Positions 37,775 through 47,422 of a stretch of 64,000 nucleotides of DNA are shown piece after piece. A program made the translations under genes and the position numbers. The stretch is from NCBI GenBank assembly GCA_938045585.1, contig CALIAU010000024.1:20366-84365 (forward strand), in the 5' to 3' direction. Each line of letters starts with the position of its first letter. Positions within the stretch are counted from its first letter, which is position 1. The notes below the pieces were generated by a model. It worked only from the letters and a program-made list of their open reading frames with translations. It made no database searches and was not told the origin of the DNA. The stretch is from an uncultured Saprospiraceae bacterium. GTDB lineage: Bacteria; Bacteroidota; Bacteroidia; Chitinophagales; Saprospiraceae.

Positions 37775-40170
37775 TTTGTCGTTTCAACTTTTAGGATTTC
37801 CGTTCTTCTTTCACGTGAAGCCTCCGGAGAGTAAACGGATTTACGCTTATCTCGCTGGGAATCACTAATATTAACTGGTGCTAATTCTTCTCCATAAGGG
37901 ATCTCTCTTATACCAAGATTCCCTGATTGGATGAATTCTGAAAATAGACCTCCCTTATATTTTCTTAATTCATTTTTAACTGAATTAATCCTTCTATTAG
38001 ATAAGATCTTATTGTACTTCTTTTGTGCTACTGGAGAGGCATAACCCTTCATAACCAGTGTAATGTTCTCACCATTAGTAAGTCTTCCGTGCAATGCGTC
38101 TAAGAAACGTTCTAATTGCTGGTAACCACCTTTCACATCCCCCTCAAAAAAGTTTTCTAATTCTTGTTCTGCAATTATTTTTGATTCCCCATTGAGAGGC
38201 TTTGTATATCTATTTTTAAACTCATCCTTCTTGTTCACGTATGGGTAATACGTCTGAGTATAAGTAGAATTCGTAGTCGAACGTACAGACTTTGGATCTG
38301 GCGTATCGTTATCAAAATAGAGAGTAAGTGGTAAAAACAAATTAAGATTTTCCTGCTTACGTAAATAAATCTTTTTTGTGATTTTCCCTGTTGCTCCAGA
38401 TGTATCTAAAATTAGACTACTGCTTTCGTATCCTTCTTTAGTAACCGTAATTCTATATTTTGTATTTCTCTTAACTTCCAGTTTGAAGTCATTCCCTCTG
38501 AGATTTTCTAAGCTTGTGACATCTGTAGGGTCAGATAAATTTTCAATAGAAACTGTGGCACCCCTTAGTTCTTTCAAGGTTCGTTCATCAAAGACTAACA
38601 CATCTAGGTCTAGTTTTGTATTTGGTTCTAAATACAGTTTTCTAATTATAGTATCCTCTGTAACACCTACAGTACTCAGGCGAATAGTATCTGAGGCATA
38701 ACCCAGTTTTTCACCTATTACAATGTATTCTTTTGCTTTCTCAACTGTGAACAGATGTTCATTTGAAATAGCATTTATTTTATATCCAATATTTTTTTCT
38801 GTCTCCACATCAATAACACGCACAGCAGCACCATTCAACGGATCTTCTGTAAACGCATCAAAGGTTAAGGCATTCAGAATTATTTCTTGTTTCCCCTTTG
38901 CTGCTTTATAGATATCGTAGCAGCAGGCTTCACTAGACTGGTCTAAAAATTCAGAGCCTGTACGATTCGATGAAAAGTAGACTCCCTTATCCCCTTCTCT
39001 TACATAGTAGTATACATCGTTAAAACTACTATTGTAAGGCATACCAATATTATCCGCTTCACCATAGCTATTGCCGTCAAAGTATGCGCCGAAAATATCA
39101 AAGCCACCAAATCCTCTAAATCCGTTGGAACTAAAGTAGAGCGTAGATTCTTCTTTGCTAAAATAGGGTGTGATATCATCAGCAGTACTATTTATTGCAG
39201 ATACATTCACAGGATTTGAGAAGTTAAATTCTCTATCAAAGCGTGTATACCAAATATCCAAGCCTCCCTTACCACCATATCGATCAGAAACGAAAAAGAG
39301 CGTATCCCCAGATACATGAGGTTGCGTTTGCGTAGTACTGTCTATATTAATATGTTGGGGTAATTTCTTTGCATTTTTATATTCTCCACTTACAGAAACA
39401 GCATAGAGATCACAACGAATATCATATACAGTTGCGTACTCGCAGAGTGTATAGAACATCAGCTTCTTATCATCTGTAAATGCGTTATGTGCTACGTGCT
39501 TCTCATTATGGTCAATGTTTTCATGAAACAAAGATGTTTGACCCTGCTTAGTTTTTAAGACCTTTGAAACAAGTCTATTGGGATCATATTTACCTGAGTT
39601 TTCAATATAGCGCATCGAAGAAAATACCAGAGTATCGTTATAATCTACCGCTGCAAATTCAGAATACACGGTATTGACATCACTGCCAAATTTGTCTACT
39701 TGAATATCCGTTGATTTGTTCTTATCTACAATCTTTGCCCATTTACATTCTTCTATTTTAGCATTCGCCCGATCTGTATAATAGGAATCATCTCCATTAT
39801 ATTCTGATAGGTACAGTTCATAGTATTCAATAGCAGCATCATAATCCCCCTTCCTTTGTTTCATTTCTGCTAAATGATAACTTGTCAATGGATAATTCCC
39901 TTCTCCATCTAAACTTAATATTTCTGAATACACTGAGTCTGCTAAGGTATAGGCATCAAACTTCCTAGCAGATTCTCCATACATATATTTAATATCCAAA
40001 TCATCTTCATCAAATTCTAGAGCATTACTAAAATATACCATGGAGCTATAAAAGTCATCCATCTCATAGGCCATCTCTGCAGCTTGGACATACGCATCTT
40101 GGGACTGTGCATAGGCACTAGCTGTAGTAAGGAAAACGAATAAGATGCTATGTAGAATGTTCTTTCCCAT
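37771..40170 (-). CDS. PorE-like protein: TPR, beta-propeller (PD40) and OmpA-like domains
   Basis: Exported periplasmic/outer-membrane protein, 799 residues. A signal peptide (about 1-21) precedes TPR-like helices (about 22-140). WD40/PD40 repeats follow (LFFVSDRYGGKGGLDIWY, LYFSSNGFRGFGGFDIFG, YFSSNRTGSEF), then carboxypeptidase-regulatory-like beta domains, and a C-terminal OmpA peptidoglycan-binding domain with LTLYFDNDTPDP and SNRRINSVKNELRKY. This domain order matches PorE-type components of the type IX system, which anchor to the cell wall. It sits 2 bases after the PorP gene and overlaps the adhesin gene, so all three form one operon. Confidence 0.85.
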   Translation of the reverse strand: MGKNILHSILFVFLTTASAYAQSQDAYVQAAEMAYEMDDFYSSMVYFSNALEFDEDDLDIKYMYGESARKFDAYTLADSVYSEILSLDGEGNYPLTSYHLAEMKQRKGDYDAAIEYYELYLSEYNGDDSYYTDRANAKIEECKWAKIVDKNKSTDIQVDKFGSDVNTVYSEFAAVDYNDTLVFSSMRYIENSGKYDPNRLVSKVLKTKQGQTSLFHENIDHNEKHVAHNAFTDDKKLMFYTLCEYATVYDIRCDLYAVSVSGEYKNAKKLPQHINIDSTTQTQPHVSGDTLFFVSDRYGGKGGLDIWYTRFDREFNFSNPVNVSAINSTADDITPYFSKEESTLYFSSNGFRGFGGFDIFGAYFDGNSYGEADNIGMPYNSSFNDVYYYVREGDKGVYFSSNRTGSEFLDQSSEACCYDIYKAAKGKQEIILNALTFDAFTEDPLNGAAVRVIDVETEKNIGYKINAISNEHLFTVEKAKEYIVIGEKLGYASDTIRLSTVGVTEDTIIRKLYLEPNTKLDLDVLVFDERTLKELRGATVSIENLSDPTDVTSLENLRGNDFKLEVKRNTKYRITVTKEGYESSSLILDTSGATGKITKKIYLRKQENLNLFLPLTLYFDNDTPDPKSVRSTTNSTYTQTYYPYVNKKDEFKNRYTKPLNGESKIIAEQELENFFEGDVKGGYQQLERFLDALHGRLTNGENITLVMKGYASPVAQKKYNKILSNRRINSVKNELRKYKGGLFSEFIQSGNLGIREIPYGEELAPVNISDSQRDKRKSVYSPEASRERRTEILKVETTK

Positions 40171-40172
40171 AA

Positions 40173-41183
40173 TTAGAATATTGGACAGGCTTTAAATAAT
40201 CCTAAAGGTTTTACTGATTTAATAGTGTACTTAAAATGCAATTCAGGTCCACCCTTATTATCTGTTGCTGTATTAAATCGAGATAAATCCACATCGTAAC
40301 TTAACGCCACATAATACGGACCATACTCTATTGCAGCCTTAGGAAACAAAGACTGTGAAGTCCTGTAACCCACACCTATGTGTAGGTTCGTTTCTTTTCC
40401 TCTTTTTTTATTCACATATATATTCAATAAGGCACCAAAGAGCGTCTCGTTATATGAGGTTTGCGATTGATGTAATACGGACAAGTCAATATTCAGATTA
40501 TCTAAGGCAGGAAAACTTGCCATAGCATACGCAGAATATCTTCGAGGTAAGCTTATTGGAAATCCATTATTACTAAATCTTGCAGATGGCTGTAAAATGT
40601 GGTAGACTGCTACTCCAAAATCATAGTGTTCTCTTGCGTGCTCTTGAAACCTGTAGTTAACACCAAGATTTGTTTCTACCATACTAATCATATCTGCTGA
40701 TATGTTTTCGCCAGGTGGCAAATTGGGATCAAAGGCTTGGCCATCCCATTGCTTATCCCAACTTAATGAAGATTGATTAAAGCCTCTGGAGGCATAACCC
40801 AATCCGGCACCTAATGTTAGGATGTTTTTCTTAGTGAGAATTCTATTATAGCTCCCTGTAAGACTTACATTCATTAGTGTAATCCTGGAGTCCCCCTGCC
40901 TATCATAATTAAACAAGAGTCCACCTCCGAAAAAGTGTTTATTTCTATTCTTTGAGTAAAACTTTTGATCGTAAGAACCTGAAAAGGTTAGCCAGGGTAC
41001 TGGGACGGATCTCCATTGATCACGTGCACTCAAGGCAACTCTTTTATCGCCATTAAACACCCCAGTTAAAGCTGGGTTGATATTCAATGGGGAGTTATAG
41101 AACTGGGAATAATGCAAATCTTGTGCAGATGCCATTCCTAGCCAAGCAGTAAAAATAATTATATGTAATACTATTTTTCTCAA
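40173..41183 (-). CDS. PorP/SprF-family type IX secretion membrane protein
   Basis: Outer-membrane beta-barrel family that helps export or surface display of type B sorting-domain proteins such as SprB. The 336-residue product starts at TTG 41183 with a signal peptide (MRKIVLHIIIFTAWLGMASAQ); no ATG fits. The family hallmark DLHYSQFYNSPLNINPALTGVFNGDKRVALSARDQW follows. It is the first gene of the three-gene operon, and the paired type-B adhesin at the end is its likely client. A degenerate palindrome precedes it at 41204. Confidence 0.92.
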   Translation of the reverse strand: MRKIVLHIIIFTAWLGMASAQDLHYSQFYNSPLNINPALTGVFNGDKRVALSARDQWRSVPVPWLTFSGSYDQKFYSKNRNKHFFGGGLLFNYDRQGDSRITLMNVSLTGSYNRILTKKNILTLGAGLGYASRGFNQSSLSWDKQWDGQAFDPNLPPGENISADMISMVETNLGVNYRFQEHAREHYDFGVAVYHILQPSARFSNNGFPISLPRRYSAYAMASFPALDNLNIDLSVLHQSQTSYNETLFGALLNIYVNKKRGKETNLHIGVGYRTSQSLFPKAAIEYGPYYVALSYDVDLSRFNTATDNKGGPELHFKYTIKSVKPLGLFKACPIF

Positions 41184-41203
41184 GTGGTTTTCTTCTAGTC
41201 AAA

Positions 41204-41229
41204 ACATATTAAAAAATATCGTAATACAT
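41204..41229. promoter_or_regulatory. Degenerate palindrome ACATATTA-N10-TAATACAT upstream of the PorP gene
   Basis: Left half-site is perfect and the right half-site matches 6 of 8 bases of the palindromes at 13019, 50917 and 51173. It ends 21 bases upstream of the TTG start. Confidence 0.25.
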
Positions 41230-41397
41230 AATACATTGATTTTCAATTATCTGATTATCAATGAGTTATGATTCTCATTCTAAGTAGAAGTATATGCAAG
41301 AATTACGCCATATGTGAAGCTATTCCTAGGATAGGATTATGATATGTTTAGAAAAAAAATGACTGACATTGCACGTAGAGCTGAGCTTCTCCCTGTG

Positions 41398-42468
41398 CTA
41401 TGAAATAAACTTAAAGACTGCAGTCCTTACGCGTTCTATTACATTGTCTCTGGATCTATTCGTAAGAATGAGTCCCTTAGCGCGTGCATAGTCCATGACC
41501 TGATGTATAGATTTCACATGACCATAGGGCACAGAATTAGATTCGAATAGAACTTGTATTTCTTCTAAGGAATGCTTTGCAATATGAGAGGATAGTATCT
41601 GGAACAGTTGCGCCCTATTTTTAAGTCGGTCTTGGTTCTTTGCAAATTTTGGATCATCAGGAATACCTAAACTAAAAACTAAGCGGGTAAACTGTACATC
41701 ACTTCCAACAGATAGAATAATTGAATTGCCATCCTTCAAATGAAACAATTCACCATAGGGAGCTATATTAGGATGCAAGGTACCCATAGGTTTTGCTATA
41801 TGCCCAGCATTTAAATAATTGGAGGCCTGATTAGCAAGTGATGCAATTCCTGATTCTATCAATGACACCAGAATATGTGCCCCCTTCCCTGTTTGTGCTT
41901 TTTTGAGCATCGCAATCAGTATAGCTTCTTTCAATTGATGCGCCGCCATAAGATCTATGAGCGCTACGGGCATCTTTACTAGCTCTCCTTCTACAGTACC
42001 ACTCATAGACAGAAATCCAGCCTCGGCTTGCATAACAGCATCATAGCCAATTTTTTTTGACTCGGCATCAAAGGCGATTAATTCAGCATAAATAATATCT
42101 TCCTTGTACTGCTTTAGACTAGCATAGTCTATAGCTAAGCGTTCTGCCGAACTGGTTTTGAAATTACTGATTACTATGTCAGCTTCTGCTACTAAGGCAT
42201 ACAGATCTTGCAATTCAGATAGGTTCGTCAAATCCAAAAAGAGATGCTGCTTTTTATAATTAACAGAATGGAAATATGCACTTTCACGCGCTTCAGGATT
42301 CTCAGATGTCAGCTTCCAGCTACGTGTAACATCTCCCCCTGTTTTTGACTCCACTTTAATTACCCGAGCTCCCAGTTCAGCAAAGAACATCCCAACAGCT
42401 GGGCCGGCCAAAACCGTTGCTAGTTCTACAACAATAAGATCTTTAAATGTATCCTTTGGAAAACTCAT
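41398..42468 (-). CDS. CaiB/BaiF-family CoA-transferase or racemase
   Basis: Class III CoA-transferase superfamily member, 356 residues from the ATG at 42468; an upstream ATG at 42495 would add 9 residues. It begins FPKDTFKDLIVVELATVLAGPAVGMFFAELGARVIKVE, the classic family opening. The putative catalytic Asp is in the GYDAVMQAEAG motif, and the TGKGAHILVSLIESG motif lies further on. Substrate cannot be assigned: members act on carnitine, formate, bile acids or branched 2-methylacyl-CoA. It is divergent from the sirtuin gene, with 106 bases between starts. Confidence 0.88.
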   Translation of the reverse strand: MSFPKDTFKDLIVVELATVLAGPAVGMFFAELGARVIKVESKTGGDVTRSWKLTSENPEARESAYFHSVNYKKQHLFLDLTNLSELQDLYALVAEADIVISNFKTSSAERLAIDYASLKQYKEDIIYAELIAFDAESKKIGYDAVMQAEAGFLSMSGTVEGELVKMPVALIDLMAAHQLKEAILIAMLKKAQTGKGAHILVSLIESGIASLANQASNYLNAGHIAKPMGTLHPNIAPYGELFHLKDGNSIILSVGSDVQFTRLVFSLGIPDDPKFAKNQDRLKNRAQLFQILSSHIAKHSLEEIQVLFESNSVPYGHVKSIHQVMDYARAKGLILTNRSRDNVIERVRTAVFKFIS

Positions 42469-42540
42469 ACTGTAAAAGTACTTAGAACTACACACATTAT
42501 TTATCTAAAAAGGAAGTATAAGCAGATATACAATTTCCTT

Positions 42541-42548
42541 TATCTTAC
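42541..42548 (+). promoter_or_regulatory. Candidate -7 promoter element for the sirtuin gene
   Basis: TATCTTAC (TAnnTTTG with two changes) lies 26 bases before the ATG. A ribosome-binding sequence AGAGGA lies at about 42567. Confidence 0.25.
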
Positions 42549-42574
42549 ATGCAATAATTAAATACAAAGAGGAT

Positions 42575-43276
42575 ATGAAAAAACTAGTTATTTTGAGCGG
42601 TGCTGGCATGAGTGCTGAAAGTGGAATCAAAACATTTAGAGATGCAGATGGACTTTGGGAAGGCCATGATGTTATGGAGGTAGCTAGTCCTCAAGGTTTC
42701 CAAAAGGATCCTTCACTTGTACTTGACTTTTACAATCAAAGAAGAAGGCAATTACAAGAGGTGGAACCAAATGATGGACACCGCTACATTGCCCAATTAG
42801 AAAAGCATTTTGATGTACACGTTGTTACGCAAAATGTAGATGACTTACATGAACGTGCTGGTAGCACACAGGTGCTCCATCTACATGGTGAACTCAATAA
42901 AATAAGAAGCACTGGAAACCCAAGTGATATTAAAATTTGGAAGAAGGATCTAGTTTTAGGAGATCTGTGCAGTAAGGGCTTTCAATTAAGACCTCATATT
43001 GTTTGGTTTGGAGAAGCGGTACCAGAATTGGAGCGCGCAGCTGCTATTGTGTCAGTTGCAGATTATGTTGTTATTGTGGGTACATCCATGCAGGTCTACC
43101 CTGCTGCATCTCTGATTTCCTATGCTAAATTGGAAATTCCTAAATTTTATATTGATCCTAAGCCAAAGATTTCTTATGAGATTACACAGGCTATGCATAT
43201 GGAAATATTGGAGCATAGGGCGACAGAGGGCATGCGTGTCTTATTTGATAGACTGACAAAGGAAGATCAAGGCTAA
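42575..43276 (+). CDS. Sir2-family NAD-dependent protein deacylase, SIRT5-like, lacking the zinc cysteines
   Basis: NAD-dependent deacylase, 233 residues. The NAD loop is LSGAGMSAESGIKTFR, the TQNVDDLHERAG motif contacts ribose, and catalytic H104 lies in LHLHGE. Y53 and R56 (YNQR) match the Tyr/Arg pair that binds succinyl- and malonyl-lysine in SIRT5-type enzymes, so desuccinylation is likely. The four zinc cysteines are absent: the segment between LHLHGE and RPHIVWFGE has only one Cys (near 132). Zinc-less versions of this type are known in Bacteroidota. It converges with the ketopantoate-reductase-like gene, overlapping by 4 bases. Confidence 0.9.
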   Translation: MKKLVILSGAGMSAESGIKTFRDADGLWEGHDVMEVASPQGFQKDPSLVLDFYNQRRRQLQEVEPNDGHRYIAQLEKHFDVHVVTQNVDDLHERAGSTQVLHLHGELNKIRSTGNPSDIKIWKKDLVLGDLCSKGFQLRPHIVWFGEAVPELERAAAIVSVADYVVIVGTSMQVYPAASLISYAKLEIPKFYIDPKPKISYEITQAMHMEILEHRATEGMRVLFDRLTKEDQG

Positions 43277-44151
43277 TCCAAAGTGCTATTATACGCTTCT
43301 AATTCTACACATATCCGATTATTTACTGGGGTTAAAATATCGTATTTCTTTGCAAGGATTTTAATTGCCTTATTTTTTGCTTGCAATTCTAATCGTCTTC
43401 CATTTAGTAGATCCGTCAACATAGAACTGCCTTTTGATTTTGGATAAGCTGCTCTTTTAGATAAGATTTCTTGATAAAAATTATTTGGCAGTGCTGCACC
43501 ATCTGCTCTAGCTACTCTAATGCATTCTTTCAACAATCCCTCATACATGCTGAGATATTCCTCTTTTTCAAAAATAGAACAGTCTTGTCTAGCATGACAC
43601 AGGATACCTCCAAGCGCAGCACTTTCAATGAGCTTTTTCCATTGTTCGGTTCGAAAGTCTTCAACAAAATTAAATTCAACTTTAGTATGAAGGAAAAGCT
43701 TTGCAAATGCGTGCATTCTTGGATTGTCCTCAAGGGTAATTTTTGCTTCTCTTAATTGATTGTAGTTGTTAGCACTGATCATTTGTGTTGGGCAATCAAT
43801 AATTGTTTCAATCAGAGCATGACTTTGTATGGGTAATCCAAGCGATATATCTATCCCGTTCCTGAATATTACAGTACACTTTGTCCTAGTTATGAGTTGC
43901 TCAATAATTTCTTTGGCTGTAGGATAGTGATATGCTTTAAGGCAAATAATTAAATAATCTAGGTCCTGTGCTAGTTCTTCCGGCTTAGACAATTGAATAG
44001 AAAGGATATGTTCATCTTGAGCACATTGAATGCGTATGGTATCTTTTTGCGAACGATTAAAAAAGAATAGGTCATGCCTGGGTTCTTCAGACAGATATTT
44101 TACCATAACACTCCCTATTGCGCCTAGTCCAAGAATTGCAATCCGACTCAT
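43273..44151 (-). CDS. Ketopantoate reductase-like (PanE/ApbA) protein
   Basis: NADPH-dependent 2-dehydropantoate reductase fold, 292 residues. The N-terminal Rossmann motif is ILGLGAIGSVMVKYL. Segment QWKKLIESAALGGILC corresponds to the C-terminal domain helix that in true PanE carries KxxxN (here KLIES). The lysine is present but the following Asn-rich context differs, so ketopantoate may not be the substrate. The ending MLTDLLNGRRLELQAKNKAI is typical of the ApbA C-terminal domain. It stands alone, convergent with the sirtuin gene. Family is sure; substrate is not. Confidence 0.8.
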   Translation of the reverse strand: MSRIAILGLGAIGSVMVKYLSEEPRHDLFFFNRSQKDTIRIQCAQDEHILSIQLSKPEELAQDLDYLIICLKAYHYPTAKEIIEQLITRTKCTVIFRNGIDISLGLPIQSHALIETIIDCPTQMISANNYNQLREAKITLEDNPRMHAFAKLFLHTKVEFNFVEDFRTEQWKKLIESAALGGILCHARQDCSIFEKEEYLSMYEGLLKECIRVARADGAALPNNFYQEILSKRAAYPKSKGSSMLTDLLNGRRLELQAKNKAIKILAKKYDILTPVNNRICVELEAYNSTLD

Positions 44152-44192
44152 ACAATTTAAGATACAGTTTTATATGACAAACTGGATTATAC

Positions 44193-44229
44193 AAAAAAAG
44201 GTCTTATGATGAATCACAAGACCTTTTTT
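44193..44229 (-). terminator. Terminator after the CotH-like gene
   Basis: AAGGTCTT pairs with AAGACCTT across a ~12-nt loop, flanked on both sides by A/T runs, so it can work in either direction. It lies 18 bases after the CotH-like stop. Confidence 0.85.
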
Positions 44230-44246
44230 CGTTTAAAATGCGCATC

Positions 44247-47012
44247 TTATTTAATCACATTTATCTTCTTCGTTATTTGATTACCATCTACACGAACATT
44301 TAAATAGTAAATACCTGATACTACTTTTTCTCCAAGAGGTAATTTGATCGTATTGTCACCTTGTTTAAGTTTAGATGCCTCTTGCGTGTATCTTCGGACG
44401 CTTTTCCCTGCAGTGGTCATCAATTCTATTGCAACCGAATTATTATTCTTTAGTTCTAATTCTAAGTTGATCGAGTTTACTGCTGGATTTGGATATACAA
44501 ACAATCCATATTCGGATGCTAGATCTACTGTACTTGTACTTTCTTTCAGTACGAATACAGCTGTCAAAGTATCTTGACCTGCTTCTATTGCATACTCTGC
44601 CCTTCTATCAGTCACAGAAGGAGTAATTATATTACCAGCAGAGGTTTCCCATCTACTGAATTCGTATTGATCGTCAAATTCATCAAAGACCTTTGCTTTA
44701 ATTGTGTTTTGAACACCTCCAAAGTATTCGCCAGTCCAAGGGAAACTTTCTATATCAAGCGTATTAAAATCTATTTCGCCGATTCCATCAGGAATTGTTC
44801 TGAGAGTAATATTGTAAGGTCCCGTTGCTCCTTCAAAACATCCAATCGGAGTTGACCCCAGCTTAGTACATCTTTCATTTATAAAGTCTTTTAAATCTTC
44901 TACATTGTTTTCCCATTCGGACATGGTACCTCCCCAACGATTAATTTGCCTTGGCATTTCTGGTTCTATTACTAATAGCATACTGTCTAACAGTGTTATC
45001 ATATTTTCACAAGTAAATACTGTATTCATTAAATCAGCATAGCGTGTATAATACAATCTTCTAAACTCATCACTCTCTTCTATTAATTTTATAAATATTT
45101 TCTCATGGTAGCCCACATTGCCGTAGTACTCTTGATCTTGGCCAACGAACTGAGAAAAGAAGTCATAGTCATTTTGACAACTCTGTGACCAGGTATCATC
45201 ACAACAAGATGGATTGTAAGATACAACAGTTTGTAAGACAGGATCAGTTCCAGGATAAGGACACGATCCATCATCAATCGTTGCACAACTTATGGAATCC
45301 ACTACTGAACTCCCATGATCTGTTAGTCCAGTTCCAAAAAACACATCCATATACTCACTAATATCATGTATATCGCATGGGTCTGCGTTTGGTGATCTGT
45401 CTGGCACATTTGTATAATTTATATAGTAGTCAAAGGTGGCATCAAGATCCCACAGGATATAACCCCATTTTTTATGATCTCCTTCTGGATCTAAGCCTCT
45501 CCACCATCCTGTATTATAGTTTAACCAATCCACTGCTACAACATTCATATTCATGGTCATATAATCAATCAAACTTAGCATGTTAATACTATCCTCAGCA
45601 ATGGCATAGTTCTCCTCTACGGACATATCATTTAAGATAATGTGATCGCGAATTCGTTCCCATGCAGCAACAGCCTCAAGACCACCATATTCTGCCTCAG
45701 TACTTCCCCATGTGGATAGATACTGTACATCATATTTCCCTTGATCATAATACTCATCTGTATAATCATGATCTACTGGACGTTCACGCATACCGTATAC
45801 ACCCCAGTATTCACCATTTAAAAATAAGATAACACGTTCTACGGCTCTTTGATCTAAATGCATGCCACCAAGCTGGCTCAGGTTGTGTACATATTCATCT
45901 CGTATATGTGTTGCTCCTTGATGTGCAAAATCATCGATAGCTGGGTAATTATCATCACCTGAATTTCTAAACATAAACTTTTGATATTCATCTCTGTCAG
46001 AATACTTAAACAATTGCGCATCTACTGATTTGGAATAACCCATTTCATCGCGCGTTACCCAATCTAAACTTCTATGGTCCAATGCCCAAGAATCTTGGCC
46101 GTGTCTATTCAATGAGCCAAAAGCTCTCGCCTCAAGTTGTTTATCCAGTCCAAAATACTCGAGTGATCCAATAGGAATACGCCAACCATCTCCATTTGCC
46201 AATTCTATTACTTCATCTGCAGCTACTGAAAATACTGCTAAGGAATAGTCCTCGTCAATAAAGTAGGTAGAGAAATCCATCTTTCCAGGCAGAATATCTG
46301 TTTCGTTACTGAATGCCTGTGCTTTTATTACTTGGGTTTCGTTTACTATTATAGGTTCTGTATATTCAGGTGAAGACTGTCTTGGGTTTGTACCATCCAG
46401 TGTATATCTCAAAATAGAATTATCTTCATTATTTATGATACTAACTGTCTGTGTACCATTATAAAAACCTGCTTCTAATTCAATAGTAGGTGTTGCAGTA
46501 TATCCTCTGACTTGTGCTGACCCATTGTTACTTGTCCCAAAACTTGGTTGTGTACTTACAACCCAATCATCCGCTCCATCTGTTACCCTACATCTTGAAT
46601 GTTCTACAAGGGTTAAATCCATGTCATACATTTCTACTACTTCTCCTGCAGGATTGGATAATAAAACGATATCGCTTCCTTTTGTTTGTGCTAATTTAAA
46701 ATTGGTATGGTATTCCCCATCAACAACACGATCTCTTCCTGAGCAAAGGAATACAAGAAAGCCATTTCCTTCTATAATTGTACCTGTTGGTATTACCCAC
46801 TTAGACGGTTTAGCTTCTTTATCTGACAAATGCCATCCACCTATATCCATAGGCGTACTGCTTGTATTGTATAATTCTATCCAATCTTCAGTTTTGCCAA
46901 AGCTATCGGTAAAACTTTCTAGGTTTGAGGCAGAATATTCGTTGATGGTTACTTGCGCAAACAAGGAAGAACTTAGCAATATTAGCGTTAGGGAGTAAAA
47001 ATAATTTTTCAT
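44247..47012 (-). CDS. Secreted CotH-like protein with lamin-tail domain and type IX sorting domain
   Basis: Exported protein of 921 residues. Signal peptide about 1-19 (SLTLILLSSSLFA). A lamin-tail domain follows (NEYSASNLESF...WIELYN...GGWHLSD). Then comes a chitobiase-like C-terminal domain motif (RYTLDGTNPRQSSPEYTEPI). The CotH kinase-like domain covers about 300-690, with FLNGEYWGVYGMRERPV and a WDLDATFDYY motif. It is interrupted by a cysteine-rich insert (ATIDDGSC...SCCDDTWSQSCQND) near 545-605. The last ~85 residues are a type A sorting domain (FVYPNPAVNSINLEL...KKINVIK). CotH domains of spores phosphorylate proteins; here extracellular function is unproven. Confidence 0.85.
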   Translation of the reverse strand: MKNYFYSLTLILLSSSLFAQVTINEYSASNLESFTDSFGKTEDWIELYNTSSTPMDIGGWHLSDKEAKPSKWVIPTGTIIEGNGFLVFLCSGRDRVVDGEYHTNFKLAQTKGSDIVLLSNPAGEVVEMYDMDLTLVEHSRCRVTDGADDWVVSTQPSFGTSNNGSAQVRGYTATPTIELEAGFYNGTQTVSIINNEDNSILRYTLDGTNPRQSSPEYTEPIIVNETQVIKAQAFSNETDILPGKMDFSTYFIDEDYSLAVFSVAADEVIELANGDGWRIPIGSLEYFGLDKQLEARAFGSLNRHGQDSWALDHRSLDWVTRDEMGYSKSVDAQLFKYSDRDEYQKFMFRNSGDDNYPAIDDFAHQGATHIRDEYVHNLSQLGGMHLDQRAVERVILFLNGEYWGVYGMRERPVDHDYTDEYYDQGKYDVQYLSTWGSTEAEYGGLEAVAAWERIRDHIILNDMSVEENYAIAEDSINMLSLIDYMTMNMNVVAVDWLNYNTGWWRGLDPEGDHKKWGYILWDLDATFDYYINYTNVPDRSPNADPCDIHDISEYMDVFFGTGLTDHGSSVVDSISCATIDDGSCPYPGTDPVLQTVVSYNPSCCDDTWSQSCQNDYDFFSQFVGQDQEYYGNVGYHEKIFIKLIEESDEFRRLYYTRYADLMNTVFTCENMITLLDSMLLVIEPEMPRQINRWGGTMSEWENNVEDLKDFINERCTKLGSTPIGCFEGATGPYNITLRTIPDGIGEIDFNTLDIESFPWTGEYFGGVQNTIKAKVFDEFDDQYEFSRWETSAGNIITPSVTDRRAEYAIEAGQDTLTAVFVLKESTSTVDLASEYGLFVYPNPAVNSINLELELKNNNSVAIELMTTAGKSVRRYTQEASKLKQGDNTIKLPLGEKVVSGIYYLNVRVDGNQITKKINVIK

Positions 47013-47183
47013 AGGCTGTTGCTTATTTTATTGAGATTACGTGTTCTTTGTAAATTTGAGAATAATATTTGTCTTTATGTATATTCTGGCAGACAGTTTA
47101 CCTATTGATTAGTTCGCAAATAACCGTCAAAACGTTGCACCAGAGGCCGTATTTTTATGAAATTTAGGCTTAAAGTGTAATTT

Positions 47184-47323
47184 GGGAGTGCCCCGCATAC
47201 CGTTTCACTCCATTTGGGTCGCTCCCTTACAGGCTCGCCCTTCGGCTCGGTCTCACTTTGTGTGACTTGCAAAGCAACCTTCCAGGCAGCTCACTCGGCC
47301 TGGCTCTTGAGCAGCTCTTCCCT
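47184..47323. repeat. GC-rich intergenic island in a 410-bp gap
   Basis: The gap 47013-47422 has no gene. Bases 47184-47323 are sharply richer in G+C than the surroundings. They contain GGGAG...CTCCC (47185/47223) and CCAGGC...GCCTGG (47283/47299) inverted repeats and a doubled GGCTCG. It looks like a degraded dispersed non-coding repeat rather than a gene; no rRNA or tRNA signature was seen. Confidence 0.55.
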
Positions 47324-47352
47324 ATACATTGCTTAAACTCTTTGGCTAGAAC

Positions 47353-47393
47353 AAATAAAAAAGAGGCTTGCAATATTACTATTGAAAGCCTCT
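47353..47393 (-). terminator. Rho-independent terminator of nrdA
   Basis: AGAGGCTT (47362-47369) pairs with AAGCCTCT (47386-47393). In the minus direction the stem is followed by TTTTTTATTTG. It begins 30 bases after the nrdA stop. Confidence 0.9.
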
Positions 47394-47422
47394 AGGTTTG
47401 TGTGTTAATGTGTCTAATCTTT

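Noticed and set aside
47184..47323. tRNA, rRNA fragment or small structured RNA gene
   Set aside because: No cloverleaf, anticodon arm or conserved rRNA motif could be placed; only short inverted repeats.
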